Positions 11,162 through 33,165 are shown, counted from the first letter of the stretch. The stretch is 64,000 nt of DNA from Anolis sagrei (GCF_037176765.1 NC_090034.1:8955875-9019874); one strand, 5' to 3'. The notes: a model not told the origin generated them from the sequence alone. Program-made: numbers and translations.

Positions 11162-11295
11162 CAGTGTTTTCAACCTATGGTTCTCCAGATGTTTTGGCCT
11201 TCAACTCCCAGAAATCCTAACAGCTGGTAAAGTGGCTGGGATTTTTGGGAGTTGTAGGCCAAAACACCTGGGGATCCACAGGTTGAGAACCACTG
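11162..11295. mobile_element. Short hAT MITE
   Basis: 134 bp, ends CAGTGTTTTCAACC / GGTTGAGAACCACTG; 8-bp TSD TGTTATGG/TGTTATGA. Confidence 0.8.
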
Positions 11296-11303
11296 TGTTA
11301 TGA

Positions 11304-11812
11304 CCTAATCCTAGACACAGAGGTAACTCAGGGAGGAGTCTCAGACCACCTCTCTTCCGTCATTGAACTTATTTGCCTCTTTAGGTCCAAATGGATAGCT
11401 CAGGCTGTCAGTTTCAACACACCGACTGCCATGAAACCAGCTCAGAGGCCCACGCAATATACATTTCTATAGAGAAAAAAAGCTGCCTTGATATGTTAAT
11501 ATAGAATATTGGTAAAAAAATTTACGATTGAGATTTAAAGTATTATATTTTATATATTATTCTTCAGTTTCAGCTGAACAAAAGGAATTTTCTTTTCTTT
11601 TTTTTAAAAAAGCCATTCAGATAAGCTAATTGTTTTGAAGCTTTAGAAGAGGCTTCAAAACGGGGGAATTGTTTCTTTAGTTAAAAAACAAAGTCATTGA
11701 GGATTGGTTTATTGGAAAATGGTATTCAAAAAAGGGAGAAATACTGCAAATCAGGAAACAATTAAACAAATGGCTTATTGTCCTTTGTGGATGGAGCTGG
11801 CAAAATGTTTTG
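11304..11812. other. No recognised feature
   Basis: AT-rich spacer with no supported element. Confidence 0.4.
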
Positions 11813-12245
11813 GTCCTGTTGTAGGTTTTTCGGGCTATATGGCCATGTTCTAGAAGCATTCTCTCCTGACGTTTCGCCTGCATCTGTGGCAAGCATCCTG
11901 AGAGGTTGTGAAGTCTGTTGGAAACTAGGCAAGTGGGGTTTATATACCTGTGGGATAATGTCTAGGGTGGGAGAAAGAACTCTTGTCAGTTTGAGGCAAG
12001 TGTGAGTGCTGCAATTGATCACTTGATTAGCATGGAATAGCCTTGCAGCTTCAAGGCATGGCTGCTTCCTGCCTGGGGCGAATCCTTTGTTGGGAGGTTT
12101 TAGCTGGCCCTGATTGTTTCCTGTCTGGTTTTCACAACCTCTGAGGATGCTTACCACAGATGCAGGCGAAACGTCAGGAGAGAATGCTTCTAGAACATGG
12201 ACATACAGCCTGAAAAACCTACAACAACCCAGTGATTCCAACAAT
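11813..12245. mobile_element. Two-armed PLE insertion
   Basis: Minus arm 11813-12127 (terminal unit plus 3' body) joined to a plus-strand terminal unit 12128-12245. Confidence 0.82.
12141..12175 (+). ncRNA. Hammerhead ribozyme core (PLE)
   Basis: CTGAGGA, stem II (GCTTAC/GCAGGC type), GAAAC, GTC in order; the family consensus folds as a minimal type I hammerhead with a two-pair stem III. Confidence 0.65.
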
Positions 12246-12599
12246 AGCTTTGGGCGTTTTTATACTACTTGCAAAGTACCACCAGATGCCTAGTGGTTTT
12301 TGTGGTGCCATCCTAGCATGGATACCCCTCTCCCTGCAAAACTTAAGACTTCTTTTGAGGGACTCAGGACCTAAAGGGATTATATACATTTAAAATGTGT
12401 GTCTTAAGAGGGAGAGTGGTTTCAATGGAAATCGGTGACGTCGGCATGCCTTGTGGAAGAACTGCCAAACAAATGTTTAAACCTTGCCTTGGATTTTGCT
12501 CGCTCTCCAGTCGAAGAGGGATGTTTTCTCTTTTAGGTTTTGCCAACGCCGTGCCTTCTGCCCTTTTGTAAAAGTAGCCTTGCTAATGTTTTATTTTTT

Positions 12600-13045
12600 T
12601 TAAAAAAACAGAGCACTTTATTAAACCGCAGGAATGCCTTAATACAGCTGGTAGACTAAAGAAATGTTTACAGAGTTATGACATTCCCAAAAAATGCTAT
12701 CAAATGTTACAAAAATATGTATTTTTAAGAGATCTGTAAAACCTGTATAAAACATTAAGAAAGTTTTTCAGTTGTAAATGTGTCATTTGTTTACTGATCA
12801 CTGTGTCTGCAACAGCAAATGGGTGGCGCTTGGTCTCTTCAGCCACAGTTCGATGAGTGAAGTCTTTCTGGTTTGTATGTTTACCTTCCTACCAGGATTT
12901 CCAGGATTTTTCCTCAAGAACACTTTTAAGTCCCCAATTAACTGCTTATGTGGTTCTAGCTGTTTAGTAGTTTTTTTTCTTTAAAAGGCCATTCTTCCAC
13001 ACATTTCCTACTTTTTCTTATGCTTGTGGATATGTAGTATGACTC
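12600..13045 (-). other. 3'-UTR-like non-repetitive stretch with AATAAA
   Basis: On the minus strand an AT-rich non-coding stretch ends with AATAAA (plus TTTATT 12617-12622) followed by a T/A run. It could be a distal 3' end of NUDT1, another transcript or a retrocopy 3' UTR; I cannot decide. Confidence 0.35.
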
Positions 13046-13054
13046 CCAATAAGA

Positions 13055-13830
13055 CAGCGTTTCTCAATCTTGGGGTCAGGACCCCTGGGGAGGTCACGAG
13101 AAGGGTGTCAGATGGGTTGCTAAAAACCATTGAAAAACACTATTTTATGTGGGTCATAGGGGTTCCATGTGAGAGGTTTGGCCCAATTCTATCATCAGTG
13201 GGGTTCAGAATACTCTTTGATTGTAGGTGAACAGTGGTTCCCAACCTGTACTCCGTGGACCACCAGTGGTCTGTAAGAACTAAAATATGGTCCGCAGCCT
13301 CACCGTTGCAACGAGAGCAAATATAAATCCCAGCCACTACAACTCCCAAATGTCAAGATCAATTTTCCCTAAACTCCACCAGGATTCACATTCCGGCATA
13401 TTGAGTATTCATGCCAAGTTTGGTCCAGATCCATCATTGTTTGAGTCCACAGTGCTCTCTGGATGCAGATGAACTACAACTCCAAAACTCAAGGTCAATG
13501 TCCACCAAACCCTTACAGTATTTTCTGTTGGAAAATCTGTGTGCCAAATTGGTTCAGTTCCATAGTTGGTGGAGTTCAGACTGCTCTTTGATTGTAAGTG
13601 AACTACAAATCCCAGCAACTACAATTCCCAAATTACAAAAATTAATCCCATCAGTATTCAGATTTTGGTGTATTGGGTATTCATGCCAAATTTGGTCCAG
13701 TAAATGAGAATACATCCTGCATATCAAGATATTTACATTACGATTCATAACAGTAGCAAAATAGCAGTTATGAAGTAGCATGAGGAATTGTATTAAGGGG
13801 TTTTAGTATTAGAAAGGCTGAGAACCACTG
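13055..13830 (+). mobile_element. SPIN-like hAT non-autonomous element
   Basis: Ends CAGCGTTTCTCAATCTTGG and AGGCTGAGAACCACTG; internal GGTGAACTACAA modules; right part carries the ACAGTAGCAAAATAGCAGTTATGAAGTAGC region known from SPIN/OposCharlie-type hATs. A fragment of the 14083 family is nested at about 13230-13325. Confidence 0.82.
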
Positions 13831-14082
13831 CAGTAGCAGAAGGTTTACTTATCTGCATCAGACTCTTTAGGAATTTTTCTCGATCCTCCAGTGACACTCA
13901 GTGGTAACTACTAGCAGAAGTCAATAGCAATCGCTATTACCCTCAGTTTCCTCTTTCTATAGTAAGTTCAAGCACCTGTTTGCTATGAATGTAGAGACAA
14001 TAGTGTATAAAGCGTTTTTTTAACATGGAAAACTTGTTATGCATTGGCAATCAGTGACTTGTGGACCAGCATTGGTCTATTG

Positions 14083-14442
14083 CAGTGGTTCCCAACCTGT
14101 GGTCCATGGACTACCAGTGCTCCGCAAGAACTAAAATATGGTCCGCAGCCTCAACATTGCAATGAGAGCAAATAGTCTCGCGAAAGCCTCTTATAGACCC
14201 AAGGCTTATTCAGTATGGTTTTTTGTGGGTGGGAAGATGGCGACTACTGGATGGCATATGTTCTGTATCAGAAACTAGAGCTGATGTGGTCTATTCAATG
14301 CAATTTTCTGAATCAACACTTCAAATAACCAAACCTAATCTAAAGTTGACCAAACACTGATTTGTAACCCTTTTGTTACTAATGTTGGAGAGTGGTCCCT
14401 GGTCAAAGTGGTCTCTGGTCAAAAAAAGATTGAAAACCACTG
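14083..14442. mobile_element. hAT MITE with 8-bp TSD
   Basis: Starts CAGTGGTTCCCAACC, ends TTGAAAACCACTG; TSD GTCTATTG/GTCTATAG. Confidence 0.8.
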
Positions 14443-14739
14443 GTCTATAGTCTACCGCTTTCAGTAGCATTGATACAAGCTGCCTCAAAGGCCAATCAGA
14501 ATACAGTCTTTTTCTCCAAGTTAGAAGTAGAAGACATTGTGATACAACATACAACATTCTCCTCAATCTCTTTGAATAATCAACAAGAGTTTCTCATAAA
14601 AAATGTTTTTAAGTTCAGGGATGAAAAGCTTTGCTTCATAACCACTGCTGGGAAAGAAAAATAGCTGAGCCACCAACTTGGCCAAGCACTATAATAACTA
14701 ACTTGGAAGTTATGAGATTAGTCCTGTTGTTAGAGTGCA

Positions 14740-15410
14740 ACTACTGAAATCCGTTGGCTCCATCTGGCATTTGTCTGCGCCCTACACCACTGGAGAAATT
14801 ACACTGCTTAGCCGGTATTGCACCACCTGACATCCGCCGGGAAGTAGCAGCCAATAGTGAAAGGACCAAGGCAGAGACATCTCCAGCTCATCCCCTGTTT
14901 GGGTATCAGCCAGCATGTCAATGACTTAAATCAAAACATAGTTTTCTAAGATATACAGAGACACTCGCTCGAACACCTCAGCAAGCGAGAGTCCAAAAGT
15001 GGCAGGCTCAAACCCAGAACCTCAATCCATGGCTGATACCAAATGAGAGACTCCCCCTTGGGCACACAGAGGACTGGGCAACTTGGAAGGCGCTGAATAG
15101 ACTGCATTCTAGCACCACAAGATGCAGAGCCAACCTTCAGAAATGGGGCTACAAAGTGGAATCCACGACATGCAAATGTGGAGAGGAGCAAACCACTGAC
15201 CACCTGCTGCAATGCACCCTGAGCCCTGCCACATGCACAATGGAGGACCTTCTTGCAGCAACACCAGAGGCAGTCCAAGTGGCCAGATACTGGTCAAAGG
15301 ACATTTAATCAACTACCAAACTCACAAATGTTGTATTTTATCTGTTTGTTTGCTTTGTTCTGTTAGAAATGTAATATAATTGACTGGTTGATCTGACACG
15401 ACAAATAAAA
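14740..15410 (+). mobile_element. LINE C-terminal fragment ([13 protein letters not shown] type)
   Basis: Encodes [32 protein letters not shown] and [15 protein letters not shown], a non-LTR retrotransposon C-terminal zinc-knuckle region; tail AAATAAAATAAAATC. A second copy lies at 56425-57055. Clade not fixed. Confidence 0.75.
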
Positions 15411-15713
15411 TAAAATCTGGCATTTGGAAGAAAGCTAAATCATGCCATGTACTAAGACAGGCTAGGAAAATTGCAAAAGCCAAGCAGAAAGGAATACCCC
15501 ACAGCACCAGAACAAGGCCAATGAACATGCATTTACAAGAATGGTCCTTTCTTTCCCTGCAAATGTCTTCCCAGTGTCCACTTGTGTAAAGAGTCGTTTC
15601 CTTTGGCAAGGAGTTGATAAGGAGGGCTGTTGGTATGAAACTTTAATCGTTTGCCTCTTTGCCCAATATGGGCTACGATTTAAATCCAGCCTCTGTTCTT
15701 CTCAGTCTCCGCT

Positions 15714-15886
15714 TTATACGTTCTCCACCTCCTTCAGGGTATAGTCTAAGATCGTGTCCTCCCCCTGGAACTTAAAATAGCCATGGAAACGTTTCTTCCG
15801 GAGCAGAAGGGGAAACCAATAGATGTCATCCGGCCACATACTTTCGAAGGGAACATGGTCTAGTTCAAACCACTGCGGGCACATTT
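15714..15886 (-). CDS. NUDT1: NUDT1 coding exon 3
   Basis: Acceptor ..ttatag, then AA completing Glu, then [40 protein letters not shown] and LKEVENV stop. A minus-strand ATTAAA hexamer at 15642-15647 is a possible nearby poly(A) signal. Confidence 0.95.
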
Positions 15887-18800
15887 CTATAAAGAGAGGA
15901 GACAAGAAAGAATACTTTAAAATGAAAACAGACCATTGGTTTTTATGTAACTCCCATTTGCCTTTTGTCAGTGGTCAAAATAATCTGCTGTGTGACACTT
16001 CTTCTGGAGCACTGGGTTCTGATCCATGAGCAAGGGTGATCCTTGAGCAAGGGTGGTCCACTGTGGAAGACTTGATAAGGCATTTCCATGCTTTTTTGGG
16101 AGCTTCCTGGGCATCTTCAGGCTGAGTACAGGCCTTTTTTAAATGAAAGAATGTGAGCAAGAGTCTGGGTTGCTTTGAGCTTTCCGGGTGTATGGCCATG
16201 TTCCAGAAGCATTCTCTCCTGATGTATTGTCAAAGGCTTTCATGGCTGGAATTACTGGGTTGTTGTAGGTTTTTCGGGCTGTATGAATGTTCTAGAAGCA
16301 TTCTCTCCTGACGTTTCACCTGCATCTATGGCAGGCATCCTCAAAGGTTGTGAGGTCCTCAGAGATTGTCAGGCAAAACGTCAGGAGAAAATGCTTCTAG
16401 AACATCGCCATACAGTCCGAAAAACCTACAACGCCCCATTCTCTCCTGATGTTTCTCTTTCATCTATAGCAGGCATCCTCAGAGATTGTCAGGCAGAACG
16501 TCAGGAGAGAATGCTTCTAGTACATGGCCATGCAGCTCGAAAAACCTACAACGACCCATTCTCTCCTGGTGTTTCGCTTTCATCTATGGCAGGCATCCTC
16601 AGAGGTTTTGAGGTCTGTTGGAAATGAGGAAAATGGGATTTATATATCTGTGGAATGTCCACGGTGGGACATTCCAGGCCTTGAAACTGCAAGGCCATTA
16701 AATGCTAATCAAAGTGACCAATTGCAACATTCACACCTACCTCAAACAGATAAGAGTTTCTTCTTCCACTCTGGAGATCATTCCACAGATATATCGACCT
16801 CACTTGCCCAGTTTCCAACAGACCTCACAACCTCTGAGGATGCCTGCCATAGATGTGGGCGAAACGTCAGGAGAGAATGTTTCTGGAACATGGCCAGACA
16901 TGCCGGAAGACTCACAGCAACCCAGTGATTCCGGCCATGAAAGCCTTCAACAACACATAAAACCATAACTCTCAAGATTCCATAGCATTGAGCCATAGTG
17001 TCGATTAAAAACTGGAGTACAAAGAGATGTGAAGTACAAGGAAAGAGGAGAAAACATACTGCCGTTGTCATCTTCATCCCTACCTTCGCTTTCTGTGGGA
17101 TCTCCCTGGAAGCTGTCAGCCCGGTAGATGTGGACTTCCATCAGCTCCATGTTGCCTACGAACTCGAAGGTGATCTTGCCCGTCTTTTCTAAAGAATCCA
17201 CAGTCAGTCCACACTCCTCTTGGAGCTCCCTGCATGTTGAAGCAGAATTAATACTTGTTCCGTTCAGAAATCCCCCCACTTCCAACTTTATATCTATTGC
17301 AGTGGCTCTCAACCTGGGGTCCCCAGATGTTTTTACCTACAACTCCCAGAAATCATAACAGCTGGTAAACTGGCTGGGATTTCTGGGAGTTGTAGACCAC
17401 TGATCTATTGGATTGGTGTATGTTTTTTGGGCTGTATGGCCATGTTCTAGAAGCATTCTCTCCTGACACTTTTCCTGCATCTATGGCAGGCATCCTCAGA
17501 GGTTGTGAGGTCTGTGGGAAACTAAGCAAGTGTGATTTATATATCTATGGAATCAGCCACCTAACACCTCCCAACAAAGGAGTCCCCCAGGCACAAAGCA
17601 GCCAGGCTTTGAAGCGGCAAGGCCATTCAGTGCTAATCAAGGTGGCCAATTGCAACATTCACACTTCCTCTAGCCAACGAGTGTTCTTTCTCCCACCCTG
17701 GACACAGATATGTAAGCCTATTTTCCAACAGTCCTCACAACCTTTGAGGATGCTTGGCATAGATGGTACAAAATGTTTTTCTGGTGGTACCTAACCTAGA
17801 AACTAGAGAAACTAGCAAGATATTACAAAAATCAAAACAATAAATGCTGGAAATGCGGAGATGAAATAGGATCATTTAAATAGGAACATACCCACTTATC
17901 CCTCCCACCAGAGTCCCATAGAAGTTCAAGAGAGCACCTAAGTGTAAAGGGAGGGGGTTTCTCGGCAATAAATGTGTTATCTTCTGCTATATATGAAACC
18001 TAGGGCATAAAACCTTGATTAAATGTGTTGTTGTTCATTCTTTCAGTCGTTTCCGACTCTTCGTGACCTCATGGACCAGTCCACGCCAGAGATCCCTGTC
18101 GGCCGTCACCACCCCCAGCTCCTTCAAGGTCAGTCCAGTCACTTCAAGGATGCCATCCATCCATCTTGCCCTTGGTCGGCCCCTCTTCCTTTTGCCTTTC
18201 ACTTTCCCCAGCATAATTGTTTTCTCTAGGCTTTGCTGTCTCCTCATGATGTGGCCAAAGGACTTCAACTTTGATTAAATGCAGGGGCGGCTCGTCCATT
18301 ACGCGAAGTAAGCGGTCGCAGAACACTTTTTTTTTGCCAGGGGTGCAGAGGCGCCTCTGTAAATACCCCTTGACCACCACTTGAGGAGCGCCCCCTCAGC
18401 TCACAACAGCCCTAACAGTCCGGGGGGAGCCTCGGCTTTCTTGCCTCGCTGCCGGGCGATCTTCTTCCCAAAGGGGCCGGGCCCTTGAGCCTCGCCTAAC
18501 CCCTCTCATTCTTGCTACACCAGGCCACCGGGTGTGCAAGCAGAGCCGGCGCTCAATTGTTCTCCGTGTTCAATCCCTGCCCCATGACTGGCTCCCTTTC
18601 TCGATCCCCTGGTGCTCCACCCGCCTCCTCTCCTCTTCCCAATTTGCGAGTGGGCCAAGGGGCAGAGCCGCCGCGCCTGGCCTGTTTCGGGTCCGGAGGC
18701 ATGTCTGAAGACCCCAGCGTGTGCACCAAAAGTCATCTCTTCTCCTGACTTTCTCTTCAGCCATTGGGACCAAGACTGAGAGAGGGAGAGCCCCTCCAGC

Positions 18801-19654
18801 TGGAGGTATCTCCCACCTCCACTCCCTCCTTTGTTTTTGCGCCTACCTTCAGGAAAGGTGGGCATCTCCACCTCTGTCTCTTTCTCGGTCCCAATGGCTG
18901 AGGAGAAAGTCAGGAGAAGAGGTGCCTTTTGGTGCACACGCTGGGGTCTTCAGGCACGCCTCCGGACCCAAAGCGGGCCAGGCAAGGGAGCAAGTGCGGC
19001 AAGTGTAGTTACTGGGATGTATAGTTCACCTACAATCAAAGAGCATTCTGAACTCCACCAATGATGGAACTGAACCAAATATGGCACACAGAACTCCCGC
19101 GATTAACAGAAAATATATATCAGTGATTGGTTGGGGGGGGGGGGGTGCAAAATACTGTTTGCTTACCGTTGAAAATTACCTAGGGCCGCCTCTATTAAAT
19201 GTACACACTATCTAACATGGGAAGGGTCCTTGTTGTTGTTAGTGTCTTGCCAAATTGACCAAGGCTTAACTCTTATTATCCAGTCTGGTGTCCTTGCTCT
19301 TAGCAAAACTATAAGTTACTATCTTTGGGGGGGGGGGGGGGTGTCATGTTCGACTTCAACCACAATATGAGGAACTGTATGAAGGAGTCAAGGAAATTAG
19401 GAAGGCTGAGGAACACTGGCCTAGGGCATGAGCTATCCCTCCCAATTTGGTCTCATCTGCAAAGTTGTCTTAAGTAAATCAGGCTCAGATGCTTCTGCTG
19501 ACCTCCTGGCCGCCTGCTCAATGGTCTCCCCGGGTTGGACCTTTCCTCCGAAGCCATTCCAGCGCCCGGCCCCAAATCCGCGCTTCTTCATCCCCAGCAA
19601 GACCCTCTTGGGTTGCAGGACCAGCACTAACGTGAACAGCCTGCTCGTCGCCAT
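15714..19654 (-). CDS. NUDT1: Oxidised purine nucleoside triphosphatase MTH1, complete
   Basis: NUDT1 (MTH1) hydrolyses 8-oxo-dGTP and 2-OH-dATP to monophosphates in cytosol, nucleus and mitochondria, keeping oxidised bases out of DNA. Three coding exons join in frame: 19654-19503 (152 nt), 17229-17084 (146 nt), 15886-15714 (173 nt), giving 471 nt or 156 aa plus TAA, the same length as human p18 MTH1. The Nudix box starts at Gly37 (GKVQPGE) and ends RELQEECGL, with the first Glu at 43 and REXXEE at 51-56. Substrate-pocket residues Thr8, Phe27, Asn33 and the WPDD stretch (Trp117, Asp119, Asp120) are all present. Start ATG ([15 protein letters not shown]) aligns with human [15 protein letters not shown]. 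Introns contain many PLE, hAT and BovB pieces. It is divergent from MRM2. Confidence 0.96.
16172..16960. mobile_element. Clustered alternating PLE arms
   Basis: Successive minus/plus terminal units at about 16172-16435, 16436-16560 and 16561-16960; the last includes 3' body and a full hammerhead core. Lies in NUDT1 intron 2. Confidence 0.78.
16834..16868 (+). ncRNA. Hammerhead ribozyme core (PLE)
   Basis: CTGAGGA, stem II GCCTGC/GTGGGC (G-T pairs), GAAAC, GTC. PLEs are known carriers of such motifs. Confidence 0.7.
17084..17229 (-). CDS. NUDT1: NUDT1 coding exon 2
   Basis: Starts with the G that completes Arg51 and continues [15 protein letters not shown] to FQGDPTESE; ends phase 1 at a GTAGGG donor. 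It completes the Nudix box. Confidence 0.95.
17300..17402. mobile_element. hAT MITE, 103 bp
   Basis: CAGTGGCTCTCAACC to GTAGACCACTG; perfect 8-bp TSD ATCTATTG. Lies in NUDT1 intron 1. Confidence 0.83.
17408..17790. mobile_element. Two-armed PLE insertion
   Basis: Minus arm 17408-17550, plus arm 17560-17775 (decayed end). Confidence 0.72.
17795..17880 (+). mobile_element. L1 LINE fragment
   Basis: Encodes [20 protein letters not shown], like the L1 ORF2 C-terminal Cys motif. Confidence 0.65.
18023..18273 (-). mobile_element. BovB LINE 3' end
   Basis: Minus-strand frame [16 protein letters not shown] to [13 protein letters not shown]. Confidence 0.85.
18282..19193. mobile_element. GC-rich hAT-like element with internal inverted repeat
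   Basis: Ends CAGGGGCGGCTC / GGGCCGCCTCT; 8-bp TSD ATTAAATG (18274-18281, 19194-19201). It contains a ~90-bp inverted repeat (about 18684-18775 and 18885-18975) and a SPIN-like module near the right end. Lies in NUDT1 intron 1. Confidence 0.8.
19340..19421 (+). mobile_element. SPIN-like hAT right-end fragment
   Basis: CACAATATGAGGAACTGTAT and GGAAGGCTGAGGAACACTG after a G13+ run. Confidence 0.6.
19503..19654 (-). CDS. NUDT1: NUDT1 coding exon 1
   Basis: Codes for residues 1-50 plus two bases of codon 51 (ends ..GCC AGG AG|GTCAGC). It holds the N-terminal strand, Phe27, Asn33 and the first half of the Nudix box. Confidence 0.95.
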
Positions 19655-19787
19655 GCTGCCAAGGGAGGAGCCAGAGGGAGGAACGGAACGCCAAGGGAGA
19701 AGGTCGCGTTTCCGGGGGGACACCTGAGCGGAAGGACATGTTTTGTGCAACGGTGAAAAGCATCCCCCTCTTCTCATTCGCAGGGCC
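19655..19787. promoter_or_regulatory. Bidirectional NUDT1/MRM2 promoter
   Basis: Only 133 bp separate the two divergent start codons, so both 5' UTRs and the core promoter must lie here or inside the first exons. The stretch has CpGs, no TATA box, and two ETS/GABP-type cores: TTCCGG at 19710-19715 and GCGGAAG at 19728-19734. ETS-driven TATA-less divergent promoters are common for mitochondrial genes in vertebrates. Exact transcription starts cannot be read from sequence. Confidence 0.8.
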
Positions 19788-30661
<10,874 letters not shown>

Positions 30662-30945
30662 CAGACAGCATAAAAAAGGGAGGGTTGTGTCTTTCGAATT
30701 AAATATTGGCATCAAAGATTTCAGTTTTGGGTCAAAAGATTGGGTCAAAAGAGGGGTTTTGTTTATGAGCTGTTTTATTGATCTTTCTTATTTTCCTCCT
30801 TCTCTATATTCTCTTCTTCCTGTTTCAGGGATAAAGTCTACAAACCACAGTAACTTTGCACAGGTTTCTTTTTCTTATTCTATTAGATATTGTATTCATT
30901 TCAGTGAAACTGTTCTAATTTGAAAAATGTTATTTCCTTCTAAAA
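30662..30945 (+). other. MRM2 3' UTR and downstream spacer
   Basis: ATTAAA lies 37 nt after the stop (30698-30703). No other gene-like signal is seen before the hAT end at 30946. Confidence 0.6.
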
Positions 30946-31128
30946 CAGTGTTTCTCAACCTTCCTAATGCCGCAACCTCTTAATACAATTCCTCATGTTG
31001 TGGTGACCCCCAACCATAAAATTATTTTTGTTGCTACTTCATAGCTGTAATTTTGCTACTGTTATGAATCATAATGTAAGTATCTGATATGCAGGATGTA
31101 TTCCCATTCACTGGACCAAATTTGGCAC

Positions 31129-31172
<44 letters not shown>

Positions 31173-32475
31173 TACTGGCATAAACCAGTACAGGTGGTCC
31201 CAGTGGTCATTGGCACACTGGGTGCTGTGCCAAAAGATCTCAGCCGGCATTTGGAAACAATAAACATCAACAAAACCACGATCTGTCAACTGCAAATGGC
31301 CACCTTACTTGGATCATTCAAAAATACACACAGTCCTAGATTCTTGGGAAGTGTTCAACTTGTGATTTTGTGATACGAAATCTAGCATATAGATTTCTTT
31401 TGCTGTGACATACTGTGCTTTTGTGTCAATAATAATAATAATAATAATAATAATAAAGTTTAAAAGTTGACAACAGGTCCCAAATGTAGAATCTGCAAGG
31501 AAGCAGATGAAACAATAGATCACATCCTCAGAGCTGCAAGAAGATCGCGCAGACAGACTACAAGCAGAGCAGAACACCATTGCTCAGATGATTCATTGGA
31601 ACTTGTGCCACAAATACCATCTGCCTTGGTGGGATCTCAAGCCAGAAAATGTTACAGAGAATATACACGTCAAGCTACTCTGGGACTTCCAAATTCAGAC
31701 AGAGTTTTGGAGCACAATACTCCAGACCTCACAATCGTATTATAAAACAAAGTATGTTGATGTTGCAATCCCAAGTGACATCAGGATTGAAGAGAAGCAA
31801 CTGGAAAAGCTGACACGATATGAGGGCTTAAAGATCGACCTGTAAAGACTCTGGCACAAACCAGTAAAGGTGGTCCCAGTGGTGATCGGCACACTAGATG
31901 CTGTGCCTAAAGACCTTGGCCTGCACTTAAACACAATTGGCACTGACAAGATTCCCATCTGCCAGTTGCAGAAGGCCACCTTACTGGGATCTGCATGCAT
32001 TATTCGCTGATACATCACATAGTCATAGACACTTGGGAAGTGTCCAACATGTGATCCAATTCAACAGCCAGCAGAGTGTCTGATGTGGAGACTCTGTGTT
32101 TGTTGTGTTTCTAATAATAATAATAATAATAATTTGAGGAAAAACAAGAGGAACCCTCAGCCGTTCTCAGGACCAAACTGCAAAGGCTCTGGCATAAACC
32201 AGTACAGGTGGTCCCAGTGGTCATTGGCATACTTTGGTGCCATGCCAAAAGATCTCAGCCGGCATTTGGAAACAATAAACATCGACAAAATCACGATTTG
32301 TCAACTGCAAAAGGCCACCTTACTTGGATCTGCATGCATCATTCAAAAATACATCACACAGTCCTAGACGCTTGGGAAGGGTTCGACTTTGATTTTGTGA
32401 TACAAAATCCAGCATATAGATCTCGTTTGCTATGACATACTGTGCTTTTGTTTCAGTAAAATAATAATAATAATA
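31129..32475 (+). mobile_element. Three R4-like LINE 3' ends with (TAA)n tails
   Basis: Copies at 31129-31456, 31457-32130 and 32131-32475, each ending in (AAT)n. The middle one encodes IAQMIHWNLCHKYHLPW, FQIQTEFWSTI, VDVAIPSDIRIEEKQLEK and VVPVVIGTLDAV, the C-terminal region of an R4-type LINE, possibly a relic of a restriction-like endonuclease. Confidence 0.72.
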
Positions 32476-32741
32476 ATAATATACAAATTTATTTATACCC
32501 TGCCACCATCTCTTCAAAGGGGACTCAGGGTGCCTAACATGAGGCCAGGCCCAAAATTACAATACAGGAAAATCAAATACAAACAAGCAAATAATAACAT
32601 CAAAAAATAAATGGAATAACAGAATATAGAATAAACAAACTCATAATAACATGGTGGAGGAATAAAAGCATAGTGGGCAGGCCAAATGAATAGATTAAAA
32701 TTGATAAAACGCTGGGTGAGATAAGTAAATAGAGTAGTAAA
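32476..32741 (-). mobile_element. L2-like 3' tail
   Basis: ATTTATTTATACCCTGCCACC, GGGGACTCAGGG then A-rich L2 3' UTR pattern. Confidence 0.6.
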
Positions 32742-33012
32742 TACCCAATATGCCCAAATTTGAATACTTGTGAGGTTGGGGTGTGGGGGATTGATTTTGT
32801 CATTTGGGAGTTGTAGTTGCTGGGATTTATAGTTCACCTACAATCAAGGAGCATTCTGAACTCCACCAACGATGGAATTGAACCAAACTTAGCACACAGA
32901 ACTCACATGACCAACAGAAAACACTAGAAGGGTTTGGTGAGCATTGGCCTTGAGTTTTGGAGTTGTAGTTCACCTACATCCAGAGAGCACTGTGGACTGA
33001 AACAATGATGAA

Positions 33013-33165
33013 TCTGGACGGGCCGCATAGGTCAACAGCAAGCTAGACTATTAATGGTCAGGAGCTCACTCCGACCTGGGCTGGCTTTGAACTCATGAGC
33101 TCTCGGTCAGTAGTGTTTTAATGCAGCTGGCTAATAACTAGCTGCACCACACCCCAGTATATATA
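33013..33165 (-). mobile_element. tRNA-derived SINE (third family)
   Basis: On the minus strand GGTGTGGTGCAGCTAG (A box region) and GAGTTCAAAGCC (B box). Confidence 0.65.

Larger units (their letters stand above)
30946..33012 (-). mobile_element. SPIN-like hAT split by a LINE array
   Basis: One end at 30946-31128 (CAGTGTTTCTCAACCTTCC to CCAAATTTGGCAC) and the next part at 32742-33012 (AAATACCCAATATGCCC onward) are contiguous in other copies, so 31129-32741 was inserted later. Confidence 0.8.

Noticed and set aside
16947-17312. Single 121-codon frame as a separate gene
   Set aside because: Only 17084-17229 is coding (NUDT1 exon 2); the rest is intron read-through.
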